DNA of 64,000 bases from Lonicera japonica (taxonomy: Eukaryota; Streptophyta; Magnoliopsida; Dipsacales; Caprifoliaceae): contig CM038467.1 of the NCBI GenBank assembly GCA_021464415.1, positions 23,406,011-23,470,010 of the forward strand, given 5' to 3'. Each line of letters begins with the position of its first letter. Positions within the stretch are counted from its first letter, which is position 1. The notes below the pieces were generated by a model. It was not told the DNA's origin, searched no databases, and was given only the letters and a program-made list of their open reading frames with translations. The position numbers and the translations under genes were made by a program. Of the stretch, positions 62,466 to 64,000 are shown piece by piece.

Positions 62466-62712
62466 TGTTAGGAACCATCTCTCCCAAAAGCTTAAGCTGT
62501 TAGGAGAAGGAACCGCAATGAATATCATGCTTAACACCCTCCCTCACGTGCAACCCCATACTTGCACGTGGAGAGCAGATTAATGGATGGACATGGACGT
62601 GCAACCCCATACTTGCACGTGGATAGCAGATTAATGGATGGGGGATGGAGGTGCCAAGGTTTGAACCTTGGACCTCCCAGAGAACCAAGCTCTGATACCA
62701 TGTTAGGAACCA
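62466..62712 (-). mobile_element. TRIM with one 71-bp LTR and a truncated second LTR
   Basis: On the minus strand: a 12-bp LTR remnant (62701-62712, complement of TGTTAGGAACCA), then the primer-binding site TGGTATCAGAGC (62689-62700). Next is a non-coding body with a duplicated unit (CGTGCAACCCCATACTTGCA, then CGTGGAGAGCAGATTAATGG), then a 71-bp LTR (62466-62536, TGTTAGGAACC to CTTAACA on the plus strand). It abuts the copia gag fragment without a target duplication. Confidence 0.7.
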
Positions 62713-63076
62713 TAGTCCAAATTGTTGATTGATAGTAGGAATTGAAGTATTTCGGCACCAAGTGACAATATCACCATTTTTGGCAATCCAGTCATCTTGT
62801 TTAGTAGTAAAGTTTTCATCTGATTCATCTCTCTTTTGGAATGGTTCGGTAACCTCTCCAGTGATGAGATGCCACACTCTATGTGCTTGAAGGAAACTGG
62901 TCATGGCTTGAGACCAGTGAATATAGTTAGGCCCATTGAGGGTTATGGAAATGAGTCGAGAGATTTCAGTGCGTTCCATTGGTTTGGGTGAGAGGACGCT
63001 GGAGATGTGGATGAAATTGAATAAGATTGGATTTTTTTTATTTTTTTTTGGCTTACGGATGATTTGGACTATTAAT

Positions 63077-63254
63077 CAAAAAGTTTAGGGGCTTGAATAA
63101 GAAAATCAGAAAGTTTAGGGGCCAAAATAACAAAATCATAAAGTTTAGGGACTAGAATGAGAAAATCAGAAAGTTTAGGGGCTAAAATAAGAGAATCAGA
63201 AAGTTTAGGGGCTAAAATGAGAAAATCAGAAAGTTCTGGGGCCAAATTATAAAT
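63077..63254. repeat. 30-bp tandem repeat in the copia leader
   Basis: About six copies of a 30-bp unit (AAAGTTTAGGGGCTAAAATG then AGAAAATCAG), with minor changes between copies. Confidence 0.9.
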
Positions 63255-63806
63255 ATTCCTGACGACGTCAGGAATATTCCGTTAAGTTTAACGGAAAAAA
63301 TAGACGACAGTTACGGAAGTAAACAACACGTGGCGCTGACGTGGCGACACGTGGCGTTGAGCTGGATTACACGTGGCAGTGACGTGGACGACACGTGGTG
63401 CTAGGGCATACGTGGCATGCCACGTATTGTCTTCTTCAGCTGCAGGCGCGTGGGGCGCGTGGATTTCACGGTGAATTTTCTGGTTATTTTGGGCGGCGCG
63501 TGTGGTGCTTAAATTGCTTGATTCAAACGCGGTTGGTATCGTCTTCTTACTGAGATCAATATTCTGTGATGGTTTTTAAGTTTGGATATATATAATGGAT
63601 GGACGAAGCACTTTTCAGTGGTTAAGATGGGTTTTTATGGTTTTGGCTTTGGTGATGGTAGAAAATCAAGGCGTGGAGGTGGTGGAGGATTGGAAATGCT
63701 CTGATACCATGTAGAGAACTAAAGAGAGAAATGAACAAGTATTGATTTCATTGATGTGTTTTCTATACAATATCATAAGGATATATATATACATGTAAGG
63801 GGTTGA

Positions 63807-63911
63807 ACATTTGACAATGGTGGTGTGTATATTTGACAATGGAGGTTGACAATGGTGGTGGTGGTGTGTATATTTGACATGGTTGACAATGGTGGTGGTG
63901 GTGTGTATATT
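63807..63911. repeat. Short tandem repeats inside the copia LTR
   Basis: TTGACAATGGTGGTG and GTGTGTATATTTGACA alternate three to four times. This looks like LTR-internal slippage rather than a coding region. Confidence 0.7.
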
Positions 63912-64000
63912 TTCATAATAAGTTCGAGACTGTCCGAGCCTCTCTCTTGCATCACCATCCCTTACTAACTCTTGATGATGTTATTACAGCACTTCATTTG

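Larger units (their letters stand above)
62713..64000 (-). mobile_element. 5' part of a Ty1-copia element (LTR, leader, gag start), cut by window edge
   Basis: The minus-strand LTR begins at 63710 (plus-strand TGTAGAGAAC) and continues past the right edge. Primer-binding site TGGTATCAGAGC is at 63698-63709. A 0.7-kb leader follows, with a G-box cluster (63325-63425) and a 30-bp tandem repeat (63077-63254). Gag starts at 62979 (MERTEISRLISITLNGPNYI, then HWSQAMTSFLQAHRVWHLIT), the copia gag N-terminus, and runs to about 62713 where the TRIM breaks it. The gag frame is open up to the TRIM junction. The rest of the element was not found. Confidence 0.8.

Overview
The window is nuclear DNA of a flowering plant, almost certainly a eudicot. 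It is AT-rich, its genes have GT-AG introns, it carries typical plant gene families, and the space between genes is packed with plant transposable elements (hAT, Mutator-like, PIF/Harbinger-like MITEs, tRNA-derived SINEs, Ty1-copia, TRIMs, a solo LTR). I cannot name the species. No rRNA, ordinary tRNA, organellar or bacterial sequence was seen.

Layout. 1-10.5 kb (minus strand): ten of an expected eleven exons of a SERK/BAK1-type LRR receptor kinase; its last exon lies beyond the left edge. Its 5.1-kb first intron holds a TRIM and a four-level nested insertion (copia, then hAT, then hAT, then a TRIM-like element). Intron 5 holds a long fold-back element. 10.5-33 kb: a gene-poor stretch with several elements whose target-site duplications can be read directly: a 2.3-kb hAT containing a solo LTR, two short hAT derivatives, a Mutator-like element with about 200-bp inverted ends, a SINE and a MITE. 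33.3-38 kb (plus): a complete six-exon GH3 beta-xylosidase/arabinofuranosidase gene (773 aa, BXL4-like). 38-43 kb: a SINE, a MITE and the probable 5' leader of the next gene. 43.6-45.4 kb (plus): an uninterrupted gene for a WRKY19-like protein with 11 Cys/His modules and no WRKY domain. 45.8-56.9 kb: an 11.1-kb Mutator-like element with two convergent genes, a Ulp1-like (C48) cysteine protease gene (plus) and a MURA-type transposase gene (minus). 57.5-61.2 kb: a MITE, then a two-finger CCCH zinc-finger gene (plus). 62.5-64 kb: a TRIM and the 5' part of a Ty1-copia element on the minus strand, running off the right edge.

The most unusual object is the 11.1-kb element. About 60 copies of a 22-bp palindrome (arm GGTGCTAAATG followed by its reverse complement) sit in seven arrays. 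The arrays fill the leader, the larger introns and the intergenic space but are absent from the reconstructed exons. The copies share a related spacer of about 30 bp, with one array apparently inverted. Both genes are intact in frame and splicing but carry single-base stop codons (four in the protease, one in the transposase), so this copy is probably recently dead or non-autonomous.

The host genes (cell-surface kinase, cell-wall glycosidase, putative transcriptional regulator, CCCH protein) do not form a pathway. All functional assignments are from motifs read by eye; no database search was run.
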